Source of the DNA: Calothrix sp. PCC 7507
Lineage (GTDB): Bacteria > Cyanobacteriota > Cyanobacteriia > Cyanobacteriales > Nostocaceae
Assembly (NCBI RefSeq): GCF_000316575.1
Contig: NC_019682.1
Span: 4,338,001 to 4,402,000, forward strand
Direction of reading: 5' to 3'
Length of the DNA: 64,000 nt
Below, piece after piece: positions 16,788 through 25,659 of this stretch. Both the position numbers and the translations under genes were made by a program. Within the stretch, counting starts at the first letter, position 1. The number at the start of each line of letters is the position of its first letter. The notes beneath the pieces were generated by a model that did no database searches, had not been told where the DNA came from, and saw only the letters and a list, made by a program, of their open reading frames with translations.

Positions 16788-17342
16788 TGATTAATCCTCC
16801 CTATTAACTCAGCTTCATCCAGAGTAAATTGGAGTGATATTACATTTTGCACGCAGCAACACCACCCAAAATCCTTGAGAAATCGCGGCAGAAGACATTA
16901 TTTTAGGAAAGCAGCATGTAAGTATTACACCCACTATTCTTGATTGATTACCCTGAAGAGTCAGCTTTAAGTCACTTTGGTACTTAAACTTGCCCGGTTC
17001 TCAGTAGAATTACTATTATTAGCAGCACCTGGACGCTATGTTAGCACATCATTATTGTTATGTCTTTAGCTGATCAAACTTTTTGCTAGTCTCGAAATAG
17101 GTCAAAATTGGCGATATCTGTAACGCTTACACTTACTCAAAGAAGGTTGCATTAACGTAATGTAACAGCATTTTTTGTAACTCATGATACATTTATTTGA
17201 GCTACCAGATTTTTTGACAGAGGAATAATATACTTTTCTCTAACGTATAAAACATCTTGTCTTCTTTTTGATAGAACTTTCTATGGTTCTTTATTTTTAT
17301 CTTTGTTCCCTCCTAGTGTAGGTTTGCCGCACGCTAGCACTT
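16788..17342. other. 555-bp gene-free region inside the island
   Basis: No frame here has coding character. The region is AT-rich and lies between the 3' end of the polymerase-like gene and the well-marked start of the dioxygenase gene, so it may contain an internal promoter for the downstream genes (16787 to 7376). I see no strong terminator hairpin and no repeat of the families found elsewhere in the window. Confidence 0.45.
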
Positions 17343-18716
17343 CTAGATAAATGATGCCAAATCCTTCTTGTTGACTAGGCCTTGCCTTTTACTAAATCTT
17401 GGCAAGTAGACTTGATTGATGATGTAAACTAACACCAAAGAAGTAGCGATGCTACCTGTAACTTCCACGAAGGAACCGCCAGGATTAATCATCGCGAGTC
17501 CTGGCAAAAACCACGAAGTAAAGCCTACCCAGTTACCATTAATAAGTTGATATCCAGCTGTAATATCAATCACTCGGATGACTGTCCCCAAGACTATGAA
17601 TCCTAAAATTACTCCTAATGAACCAAAGTTGAGATATAACTCTAAAACTGATCCAACCCCTATGCTAGTTCCTACAGCAAACTTCATACCCGTGTATCGG
17701 CTGACAATATCCCCACTACCTGCGGTAACTGGCTTACCCTGCCACAGAATACGAGGGACTAATGCTATTGCTGCTTGTTCTAAAGTTTCGCCACCAGCAT
17801 AGTCAATTTTACCACTGGAGATATACCTGACAGCCTTACCCACTAGGGCATTTTGATTCATCCGCAAATCAATTAACTCTAAATGTTTCTGGTTGAACGG
17901 ATCAAATAGCTCGAAGTTTGTGGCTGTTTGTTGTAACTGCTCAATTCTTGTCTGTGTATTTTTTTCACCCCAAACTGTGGCTCGAATTTGATTGCGATCG
18001 CGCAGGTAGTTCACAAAGGCAGAAAAACCAAGAAACATAACTAATAAACCGATGAAGATTACTCTCCATCGTGGGCGGTAAAAAGTGAACGTGAAGACCA
18101 GCACCACTGTGGTTCCAGCAGCACCATAACCAAAGAAACCCATAGTTAATGTAGTAATCAAGGGTAGACAACAGGCGATCGCTAGCCAGAATATAATGGC
18201 TAAAGTATTTCTCATACACCAAGCTTTCCAGCAAGCCAGACACAAACCCACAATTAAGTAAAATATGCCTAAATTAGCTAAGGCTGCAAAGCTAGGAATT
18301 TTAGCCAGAATGGGAGATAAAACAAAGATAAAGACTAGCCCCAAAACAAGGTAGGCTTTGACAAGTTTTAAATTCGGTTGGCGAGGAAACTCATAAAACC
18401 AACTAGGCTTGAGTATTTTGAGCGCTAGAGGGGCTAGGATAATGCTGCCGAGTCCAAATCCTATGACACCATAAACACTTTGGTGAAAACCTACGCTGAC
18501 ATCAGTCGGTGCGATCTCCTCAATATGTGATTTGTACCAAGGGAAAACATAAATCATCCCTCCAAACCAATGGATGATGGATAAACTCAGCAAAAAAAGC
18601 AATGGTAACCCAACACTTGGTACTTTTTTATCCCACTGTTTGTGGATAACTAAACCCATAACAACTATCCAAATGAATAGCCAAAACATTAACCACTTCT
18701 GTTCTAAAGTCAGCAT
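17343..18716 (-). CDS. Polytopic membrane protein, O-antigen polymerase-like (Wzy-type)
   Basis: The 457-residue protein has roughly ten hydrophobic segments, including 'WLMFWLFIWIVVMGLVI' at residues 9-25 and 'LVLGLVFIFVLSP', with a large polar loop at about residues 235-330 that contains 'YAGGETLEQAAIALVPRILWQGKP'. The layout of many helices plus one big loop is that of oligosaccharide repeat-unit polymerases, which are poorly conserved in sequence. The gene begins 2 bp after the stop of the GT4 gene upstream. A polymerase in a cluster that also has an ABC exporter is unusual; an alternative is an O-antigen-ligase-like or other membrane enzyme. Confidence 0.6.
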   Translation of the reverse strand: MLTLEQKWLMFWLFIWIVVMGLVIHKQWDKKVPSVGLPLLFLLSLSIIHWFGGMIYVFPWYKSHIEEIAPTDVSVGFHQSVYGVIGFGLGSIILAPLALKILKPSWFYEFPRQPNLKLVKAYLVLGLVFIFVLSPILAKIPSFAALANLGIFYLIVGLCLACWKAWCMRNTLAIIFWLAIACCLPLITTLTMGFFGYGAAGTTVVLVFTFTFYRPRWRVIFIGLLVMFLGFSAFVNYLRDRNQIRATVWGEKNTQTRIEQLQQTATNFELFDPFNQKHLELIDLRMNQNALVGKAVRYISSGKIDYAGGETLEQAAIALVPRILWQGKPVTAGSGDIVSRYTGMKFAVGTSIGVGSVLELYLNFGSLGVILGFIVLGTVIRVIDITAGYQLINGNWVGFTSWFLPGLAMINPGGSFVEVTGSIATSLVLVYIINQVYLPRFSKRQGLVNKKDLASFI

Positions 18717-18718
18717 AG

Positions 18719-19906
18719 TTAACCGAGCTTTTGCTGCAATAAATCTGCATGAATGCGAACAAAGTCAGTAGCCACCTCTGCCCAGTCCCTAGGTTGAAAG
18801 TCTTGATAAACTCTCCACACCATTTGCACCAAATCTTGGCGATGTTCATGACACCATTTCAAGCGTTCTACAAAGCCTGTTGGACAGCGAATTGGTAGTA
18901 ACCAGCCAGTTTTTCCTTCAACGATAATATCCGCACCTGAGCAATTTGTTGTCGCTAAAATTGGTAAACCAGCAGCCTGAGCTTGGGCTAAAACAACGGC
19001 ATAGCCATCTTGAATAGATGTGAAGATGAATACATCTGCCCATGCATATAATCTAGGCAATTCAGATTGAGGTTGCTTGGCAATAAATTCGATATTTGCA
19101 CTATTTTTTTGGGCGAGTTCACTAGTCTCAGGCACAACTGCACCAACAAATTTAACTTGGCAAGATGAAGATACTAATTCTGCGATTTTGACAAAATCAA
19201 TTGCTCCCTTTTGGTATGAAAAATTGCCCACCATTAAAATACGCAGCTTTGGTTCAGAGAGAATTCTACGACATCTATTTTCAATAACTTGTTGTTCTGG
19301 ACGAAATTTTTTTAATTGCGTCCCCAAAGGTAAAATTTTGAGTTTATCTGGCGTAATATCTTGACTAATAAAAGACTGATAAGCAAAGCTTGAAAGTACT
19401 AAAACTACATCAGCAAGTTGATACTCTCGTTCTTCCCTGGCAATCATCCATTTACTTGGCTTACTAACCAATACACCAGCTCGCTTTTCTTCTTCTGATA
19501 GCAGTTGGAATTGAGTATGAATATGGGCAGAACCTCTTACCAGAGTTTTCAGCACACTCTTATTTGAAAGTGCTTGAAAAATCTCTTCAGCTACACCACT
19601 AAAAACGTGGACGACATCATAGTCACACTTGATAATAGTCTCAGCAGCCCACTTAGAAAATTCAGAATGAAGAAAAGCTTCAAAATCAGGAGTAGCTAAA
19701 ACTCCATGAAATTTATGAATCAAACGAGTTAAAATGCCATGTATCAAAAATGCTCTAATGTATTGTTGAGGTACACCAAATTGTTCTACAACTTTCTTGG
19801 GGTAATTTGTTAATAAAGTAATATCATGCCCTTGGTTAATTAGCTCTCGTGCAATGTCAAACGCATGAAAACGACCATGAACTACAATTGCAATTTTGAG
19901 TTTCAT
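18719..19906 (-). CDS. Glycosyltransferase family 4
   Basis: The 395-residue GT-B protein begins 'MKLKIAIVVHGRFHAFDIAREL' in its acceptor domain. The donor half includes 'LRILMVGNFSYQKGAIDFVKI'. Where most family members have E-x7-E, this one has 'QDGYAVVLAQAQAAGLPIL', with Asp in place of the first Glu and Ala in place of the second, so the donor-binding pair is altered. It ends 2 bp before the polymerase-like gene and follows the CgeB-like glycosyltransferase by 5 bp, so the three are almost certainly one transcript. Confidence 0.85.
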   Translation of the reverse strand: MKLKIAIVVHGRFHAFDIARELINQGHDITLLTNYPKKVVEQFGVPQQYIRAFLIHGILTRLIHKFHGVLATPDFEAFLHSEFSKWAAETIIKCDYDVVHVFSGVAEEIFQALSNKSVLKTLVRGSAHIHTQFQLLSEEEKRAGVLVSKPSKWMIAREEREYQLADVVLVLSSFAYQSFISQDITPDKLKILPLGTQLKKFRPEQQVIENRCRRILSEPKLRILMVGNFSYQKGAIDFVKIAELVSSSCQVKFVGAVVPETSELAQKNSANIEFIAKQPQSELPRLYAWADVFIFTSIQDGYAVVLAQAQAAGLPILATTNCSGADIIVEGKTGWLLPIRCPTGFVERLKWCHEHRQDLVQMVWRVYQDFQPRDWAEVATDFVRIHADLLQQKLG

Positions 19907-19911
19907 AGTTG

Positions 19912-20928
19912 TTATTGTAAGTATTCTGTCAGAGAAAGCATTGTCTTTAGTCGGTCTTTATAGGTGTGTTGACCTTGGGTAATTAATGTATAGACGCTCT
20001 GAGCGAGGCGTTGACGTTCAGCATCATGATTTAGCAACCACTGGGTTTTCTCGACCATCTCAGGAATCGTCCTGAAGTAAATAACTGCTTGTCCCTCTTC
20101 ACCAAAAATTTCTCGATGTTCTTGAGTATCTTCGGTGAGCATACAAGCTCCTACTGCGGGAACTTCAAACGATCGCATACAATGACCATCACGATTCGCT
20201 CGCCGGACTAGGCAAAGAGCAACTTTCGCACGACGAATTGCTCGCCTTAGGGTTTGAACATCTGCCTGACCCTGGGTATAGGATCTGGTTTCAGGATAAG
20301 CTTCCCAATAATTACCATACAGATCCAGATGAATTCCTGCCTTAATTAAAAGATTCATATAGGCGATGCGATCGTTGTCAGCTCCACCCGCAAAAACTAC
20401 ATCAGGGACAACTTCATCCTGCATTGGGTTTAAGTAATCTTCAGGGTAAAACAGATCTGGGTCATAACCAAAGGGTAAGTATTGAACTCTTTGACAACCA
20501 ACTTTCAGTAAATCATCTAGATTGGCGCGACGGGGAGAAAAGATAATGTCGTAGTGAGATAGAGTTTGAAAGAACCACGGAGCATAGTGAGCAGAATTCC
20601 ACGGATCATCTGTAAGAAAGTTAAGGCGCTGAATTCCCATTGCACCAATCTGCTTTAGGGCTAGCTGACTGATAGGAGCAATTCCGGTTGTTAATAACAA
20701 CTTAATTTGAGAATTGCGACAAGTCTGGACTACTTTTTGATTAAAAGCTATTAAATTGGATGGATATTTACCTCGTAAATGCCAATTGATTTTCCTGATC
20801 CACCACGGAGCTTTATAGGCAAGGCTAGTATTATGGTGAACAGCATCAAAGTTAAGCGCAATAGCTGCTTTAAATAAGGCATCAGCAATATTGGTTCCAC
20901 CAGAACCACCAATCACAATCAAGCTCAT
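19912..20928 (-). CDS. CgeB-like glycosyltransferase (GT1/GT4-related)
   Basis: The 338-residue protein matches the CgeB/glycosyl-transferase family 1 C-terminal type: 'DIIFSPRRANLDDLLKVG', 'VVFAGGADNDRIAYMNLLI', 'LRRAIRRAKVALCLVRRANRDGH' and 'RSFEVPAVGACMLTEDTQEHREIF'. The last stretch is the donor-site region in this group. It probably transfers a hexose or related sugar in the cytoplasm. It lies in a tight run with the GT4 and polymerase-like genes. Confidence 0.85.
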   Translation of the reverse strand: MSLIVIGGSGGTNIADALFKAAIALNFDAVHHNTSLAYKAPWWIRKINWHLRGKYPSNLIAFNQKVVQTCRNSQIKLLLTTGIAPISQLALKQIGAMGIQRLNFLTDDPWNSAHYAPWFFQTLSHYDIIFSPRRANLDDLLKVGCQRVQYLPFGYDPDLFYPEDYLNPMQDEVVPDVVFAGGADNDRIAYMNLLIKAGIHLDLYGNYWEAYPETRSYTQGQADVQTLRRAIRRAKVALCLVRRANRDGHCMRSFEVPAVGACMLTEDTQEHREIFGEEGQAVIYFRTIPEMVEKTQWLLNHDAERQRLAQSVYTLITQGQHTYKDRLKTMLSLTEYLQ

Positions 20929-21050
20929 AATAAAGCCCTAAAAATTAGATAACTGATTTTCATCCTCAAGGTAAATTTAAGGAGTAAATTCTTGGCTGAT
21001 TTAGCGTTGGTATAATCTAAAAATTCTGGTTTTTCTAGAGGAAAATTTTA

Positions 21051-22151
21051 TTAACTGATCTGTCCCCACATTTTATATGAAAATAAAGATTTAGATACAA
21101 AAAAAAGAAAGTCTCGGAATCTATCAAATACTCTTATAGGAGTAATTAAAGTGATTGTAGAAAATATTATATAAATAATATATAATTTAAGCATTATTGA
21201 AAAATCCAATTTTAACCCTTGAAAAGTATTTTTAGGTCTTATGCCAAGACAAATACCTAGAGCAAATTTCCATGATTGAACACGACGATATTCAATAATC
21301 CAAAAAGGATAAGTAAATAAATATAGTTGAATAAATATTATCTCTAACACCCTGTTGCGGTTTAAATTATCTAGATAGGGAGCTATACCATCAGCTATGA
21401 GCTGTCCAATCAACACCATAGGTAATTTTCTTTCAATAATTGGGCAAGGATTTAGTCTTGATTTGGGAACATGGCTATTGACAGTTTCACCAGGAATTTT
21501 GATATCTTTCCTGACAGCAGACATATCGAGTTCCAACAATAAACTACCACTGGCTATGACTCTGGAAAACACGTACATTTGGTACATTTCTGAGCCATCC
21601 CACTTGTCTGTATAACAATTTTGTGCCTTGACTCGATCAATTACAATACCAGTCACAAAAGCAACATTCCGGAAGTGGGTAGCAGCAATTTCCAGTCCTG
21701 AGCCAACTAATCTTGACTGTCTGATACGTTGAGTTTTAAGTCCAGTTCCCCAGTCTTCGTAATTAGTTATGACAACTCCCAAAGATTCATACTTTTGCAT
21801 TTCTTGGTAGAGATCTTCTAGGGTAGTGGGTGAAGCTAAACAATCATCATTGCCATGTAAAAAGCAATATTTACCTTGTGCTAAAGCTATACTGGTACGT
21901 ATATTGCCGTCGTATCTGAGATTATTTTCTTGTTTTTTATAAACAAAAGAAACTCCTGACAGATCTAAGTACTCAATTAACTCATTCTCTCTACCATCAG
22001 TTGATTGGTCATCTGAAATGCATATTTCAAAGTCTTTGAAGGTTTGACTTGCTAGTACTTTACATGCCTCAATCAAAAATGAAGTTCGATTATATTGAGG
22101 AATGCAGATAGAAAAAAACGGATTAGTTATGTTTTGGTTTTTAATCTTCAT
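21051..22151 (-). CDS. Glycosyltransferase family 2 with C-terminal hydrophobic segment
   Basis: A GT-A domain occupies about residues 10-230: 'FSICIPQYNRTSFLIEACKVL', 'DFEICISDDQSTDGREN' and 'CFLHGNDDCL' as the metal-binding position. Near the C-terminus 'LYIIYIIFSTITLITPI' is a likely membrane helix. An AGGAG stands 6 bases before the ATG. The gap of 122 bp after it shows no clear terminator. Sugar specificity is unknown. Confidence 0.87.
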   Translation of the reverse strand: MKIKNQNITNPFFSICIPQYNRTSFLIEACKVLASQTFKDFEICISDDQSTDGRENELIEYLDLSGVSFVYKKQENNLRYDGNIRTSIALAQGKYCFLHGNDDCLASPTTLEDLYQEMQKYESLGVVITNYEDWGTGLKTQRIRQSRLVGSGLEIAATHFRNVAFVTGIVIDRVKAQNCYTDKWDGSEMYQMYVFSRVIASGSLLLELDMSAVRKDIKIPGETVNSHVPKSRLNPCPIIERKLPMVLIGQLIADGIAPYLDNLNRNRVLEIIFIQLYLFTYPFWIIEYRRVQSWKFALGICLGIRPKNTFQGLKLDFSIMLKLYIIYIIFSTITLITPIRVFDRFRDFLFFVSKSLFSYKMWGQIS

Positions 22152-22384
22152 TTTAACTCCTGTCAGTACATTTTAAGTTTTTTTGTAAAGTTGAATACAA
22201 ACGCTTATTAAAATTGCAGAAGCAAAGCCTAGTAAAACATAGGAGTTGAGCTACTAATCATGAGAAAGAAAAGTAAAAATATTTCTTAAGTGGTTATGAT
22301 CTGAAAAGATGTTTGGGTCGAACAATTTTGGATTGACTCCCTAGATAAATCTACTTGCTCTGTAAATCAAGAAAATATGGGTCA

Positions 22385-23533
22385 TTAGGTTTCGCTAATT
22401 TGGTTTTTAACTACTTTAAATTGAGCCTCATAATTCCATTCTTCTAGGATACGTTTCCTACCGTGTTCGCCCATTTTTCTCATCTCTATTCGATGTTCAA
22501 GATACCATTGCAAGGCTGTGGCAATACTTTCTGGATCATCAGGATTACAAGCCAATCCGTAGCCAGGTTCAACATACATTTGTTTCCAGTCTGGCAAATC
22601 AGAAACTATAAGTGGCAGTCCACAAGCCATGTAATCAAAGGGTTTATTGGAAGCACCAACCATACATTGCATGTTGATATCTTTGTCACCAATAGGCATG
22701 AATGCAAGCCCAACATCACATTCTCTGCACCATTTCAACAGCTCATATCTGGGCATAGCAGCAACAAACTCAACCTGGTTGCTGATGCCAATTTGCTCAA
22801 CTATCTCTTTTAACTGTTGTGTATAGCTTTGATGACCCACTGTATCATAGCCAATCACGCGCAATTGGACAGTATTAGGCAGCATTAGCAAAGCTTTTAA
22901 TACAGCCACTGGCAGTCGAGATGGTGTGATAGAGCCGTGGTACAAAATCTGCAAACCATTTCTTTGAGAACCTAGACGATCTGGAATAGCTTCTGCCTGA
23001 GCAGGACAGTTCCATAGGCAGAAAAGATTGTGCTGAGTGCTTGTATCAAGGGCAAACCGCTCGACTCGTTGTTGATTCGGCAAAATGCATATTTTAGCTC
23101 TGTTAGCTAACAATTTCCGAGTAGTCAAACAGCAGCGAATGAAAAAGCTGTTCTCTGTAGTGCTAGGTGAGTCGTGTTCATGATAAACAACGTTAATGTA
23201 AGGTAACAAACTTAATAACAGAGCTACAGGGCTGGATAGCAAGTCAGAAGCATATACCCATTGAGGCTGCCAGCTTAACGTCGATATCAGCACCCAAAGA
23301 CTAAATAGCCAATAATGCAACTTCTGTCGCCATCCAGATGAGCAAAATGGCATAAGTTGTACTGTGATTTTCGGATGAGGTGGAAAGCACAAAGCCGATG
23401 TACCAAATATTCCAGTACCTAAAAGCCGCACCTCCCAGCCCTCTTGCGCCAAAATACGGGAACTATGTTCTAAAGGTGGGTAACCTCCAGGGTTGGTGTA
23501 TTGGACGTAGATAATTCTTTGTCTAGTGACCAT
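22385..23533 (-). CDS. Glycosyltransferase family 4
   Basis: The 382-residue protein opens 'MVTRQRIIYVQYTNPGG', has 'LQILYHGSITPSRLPVAVLKAL' at the start of the donor half, and 'NKPFDYMACGLPLIVSDLPDW' as its donor-binding region. A partial copy of its first codons survives as a pseudogene at 24751-24783. It follows the FkbM gene by 28 bp. The 232-bp gap after it, up to the GT2 gene at 22151's 5' side, is AT-rich and unremarkable. Confidence 0.88.
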   Translation of the reverse strand: MVTRQRIIYVQYTNPGGYPPLEHSSRILAQEGWEVRLLGTGIFGTSALCFPPHPKITVQLMPFCSSGWRQKLHYWLFSLWVLISTLSWQPQWVYASDLLSSPVALLLSLLPYINVVYHEHDSPSTTENSFFIRCCLTTRKLLANRAKICILPNQQRVERFALDTSTQHNLFCLWNCPAQAEAIPDRLGSQRNGLQILYHGSITPSRLPVAVLKALLMLPNTVQLRVIGYDTVGHQSYTQQLKEIVEQIGISNQVEFVAAMPRYELLKWCRECDVGLAFMPIGDKDINMQCMVGASNKPFDYMACGLPLIVSDLPDWKQMYVEPGYGLACNPDDPESIATALQWYLEHRIEMRKMGEHGRKRILEEWNYEAQFKVVKNQISET

Positions 23534-23561
23534 TGTATTGATCTCTATAAACTGGTCAATC

Positions 23562-24446
23562 TTACCTTGATGTAGTTAATTCTTTTTGATTATTCAATAC
23601 TTCTGGAGATAAGGCACATATCATCCGATTTCCGTATTTTGGGTTGGGAGGTATAACTGTAAAACCCATTGGTTCTAAATCTTTCTGAAACTGCTCAATT
23701 GAGTATTGATTATGCAACTCAGCAATAATAATTTTGACATTTTTTAGCCACTCATTTGGCTGACTAAATAGCTGTTTTTCTGCGCCTTCAATATCTACTT
23801 TTAAAATATCAATCTTGTTTAAACCTGATAACTCTATGATTTCTGTCATGGTATAACTACGAACAATGGTTTCCTCACTTGAGTCTGGATCAATATACCC
23901 TCCCCAACTCCATTGAGTATTAGAGAATCTTAACTCACCTGAATAGTTACTAACTGCACCTGCAATTACTTGGGCTTGGTTACATTTTTCCAGCCATGAT
24001 ATATTTCGTCTTAGTACGGATAAATTAGTAGTGGACGGCTCAACTAATACATATTTAGCATTTGGGAAATACGCTCTAAAAAACAGCGTAGTTATACCAA
24101 TGTTTGCACCTAAATCAATAATACTTGATGCTTCCTGTAACCAAATTTTAGGTATTTGATAACAGCATTCAAGAAAAATCTCATGCAACACAAAGATATC
24201 ACCAGTATATGTTCTGAGCCATAAATCAGTACAATAGTCACCGAATTGAATTTGATAAGATTTTGGAGGTAAATGATTTGCTGATTGAGCAATATTTAAT
24301 ACATTATTTATATGAAACTTTAGTGTAGCAATAGCCAACCTGAGACCGCTATTAAAATTAGCTCCCATCCTAAAACACAAACTTATTTCTCGCAAGTAAT
24401 GTTCAAGCTTTTGAATAAAAAAGTTTTCAGGTAATAATTTTGCCAT
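23562..24446 (-). CDS. FkbM family methyltransferase
   Basis: The 294-residue SAM-dependent methyltransferase shows motif I 'IIDLGANIGITTLFFRAYFP', the acidic loop in 'KYVLVEPSTTNL', and the FkbM signature 'KIDILKVDIEGAEKQLF'. The family O-methylates sugars or macrolides. A strong AAGGAG precedes the ATG. Within the island its likely job is methylating a hydroxyl of a sugar residue, at the nucleotide-sugar or polymer stage (inference). Confidence 0.9.
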   Translation of the reverse strand: MAKLLPENFFIQKLEHYLREISLCFRMGANFNSGLRLAIATLKFHINNVLNIAQSANHLPPKSYQIQFGDYCTDLWLRTYTGDIFVLHEIFLECCYQIPKIWLQEASSIIDLGANIGITTLFFRAYFPNAKYVLVEPSTTNLSVLRRNISWLEKCNQAQVIAGAVSNYSGELRFSNTQWSWGGYIDPDSSEETIVRSYTMTEIIELSGLNKIDILKVDIEGAEKQLFSQPNEWLKNVKIIIAELHNQYSIEQFQKDLEPMGFTVIPPNPKYGNRMICALSPEVLNNQKELTTSR

Positions 24447-24590
24447 GATAATTAACTCCTTGATTTATTATGGTGTTTAGTTATTAAGTTTCTAGTTGGT
24501 ATATTCATTTGTATTTCTGAAATTGAAGCTTCTTAGAATCAACTATCTACATATAGAGATTCTCACTCGGATACAATAATTCGGTTCCTT

Positions 24591-24783
24591 AATAGCTTGT
24601 AAAGTACTAATGAAAATATCAATACCCTTGGTGGGATCAAGCCGACTTAAGAACAGGGTTATACCAATTTACGAAAACGCTGATACAGACAGATTTCTCG
24701 TAGAGGTAAGGCATTGCCGTGCCTGTATCATTATTAAAGTGAAATGGTATTAGTGTATTGGACATAGATAATTTTTGTCCCAT
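24591..24783 (-). pseudogene. Two glycosyltransferase gene fragments separated by a repeat
   Basis: On the minus strand, 24783-24751 reads MGQKIIYVQYTN, nearly the N-terminus of the live gene at 22385-23533 (MVTRQRIIYVQYTN). After a 90-bp element (24661-24750, ends ATACCAATTT and GAAATGGTAT), 24653-24591 reads LSRLDPTKGIDIFISTLQAIK, a GT4 donor-domain piece. That piece differs from 26122-26184 of the live gene at 25660-26982 at 6 of 63 bases. So a glycosyltransferase gene was largely deleted, or recombination left two pieces. A 13-base direct repeat (ATTTTAGCTGGCA) at 24800 and 24834 adjoins it. The rest of the 24447-24836 gap has no gene. Confidence 0.8.
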
Positions 24784-24836
24784 GAGCATTTTCTGAAAAA
24801 TTTTAGCTGGCAATATCAGATAATATTTTTTAAATT

Positions 24837-25595
24837 TTAGCTGGCAGACTTGCTAGCAAAAACTGTTAAATCTCCTGCCAAAATATCTGGAACCAGCCAA
24901 CGTAATTTAGCAAATTTTCCCGAACATCTCACTTTTTGTACTTGCAACCCATATTGATTCAGCAATTTACTCAAAGTGCCCAAGGTAAAGTAGTGTAAAT
25001 GCTGACCATCCCACTCAGTAGAGTTATCTCTCTTTTCAACATTAGATGTGCAAGGTAATCTACCACTTAGCAAATCTAACCTATGTTTTATGTAAGCAAT
25101 ATTAGGAACTTGAATAACCGTAACTCCATTTGGCTTCAAAACACGAGCAATTTCTTTAATGGCGTGATGTACATCGAAAACATGCTCTAAGACCGCCAGC
25201 ATGGTTACCACATCGAAGCTGGCATCTGCAAATGGTAGATCATTGTCATCCAGATTAAGTTGTTGGCAATAAATTTGATATTCACGTTTCATCAATTCCC
25301 AAGCAATCGAGAACTCAATAATATCAACTCCATAAGTGTAGGTAGATACTCTGCTAAGAGGTATTAAGAAATCACCAGTGCTGCATCCAATATCTAGAAC
25401 AGACTGGAAGGGGGCAAACTCAGCTAGTGTGGCTAAAACATTTTCTTGTATATCTTCTTGCCAAAAACTATCTTGAAATTCAGACAGATTTTTCTTTTCT
25501 AAGAAACTTAACTTAGGTTGCCATTTTTGCCATGCATTCTCATTGGTAAGATCATAATGCTGGCTATAATATTTTTGAGCCGTAGATTCATTCAT
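24837..25595 (-). CDS. Class I SAM-dependent methyltransferase
   Basis: The 252-residue protein has motif I 'VLDIGCSTGDFLIPL' near residue 71, an acidic strand end 'YGVDIIEFSI', motif II 'DVVTMLAVLEHVFDVH' and motif III 'VLKPNGVTVIQVPN', the pattern of Methyltransf_11/UbiE-like enzymes common in glycan clusters. An AGGAAA lies before the ATG. The substrate is not evident; methylation of a sugar nucleotide or of the growing chain is likely. Confidence 0.85.
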   Translation of the reverse strand: MNESTAQKYYSQHYDLTNENAWQKWQPKLSFLEKKNLSEFQDSFWQEDIQENVLATLAEFAPFQSVLDIGCSTGDFLIPLSRVSTYTYGVDIIEFSIAWELMKREYQIYCQQLNLDDNDLPFADASFDVVTMLAVLEHVFDVHHAIKEIARVLKPNGVTVIQVPNIAYIKHRLDLLSGRLPCTSNVEKRDNSTEWDGQHLHYFTLGTLSKLLNQYGLQVQKVRCSGKFAKLRWLVPDILAGDLTVFASKSAS

Positions 25596-25659
25596 TGTTA
25601 TTTCCTACTACACACATCTACAGAGCAAATTTTCCACTAACTGAATAAAGATTGATCAC

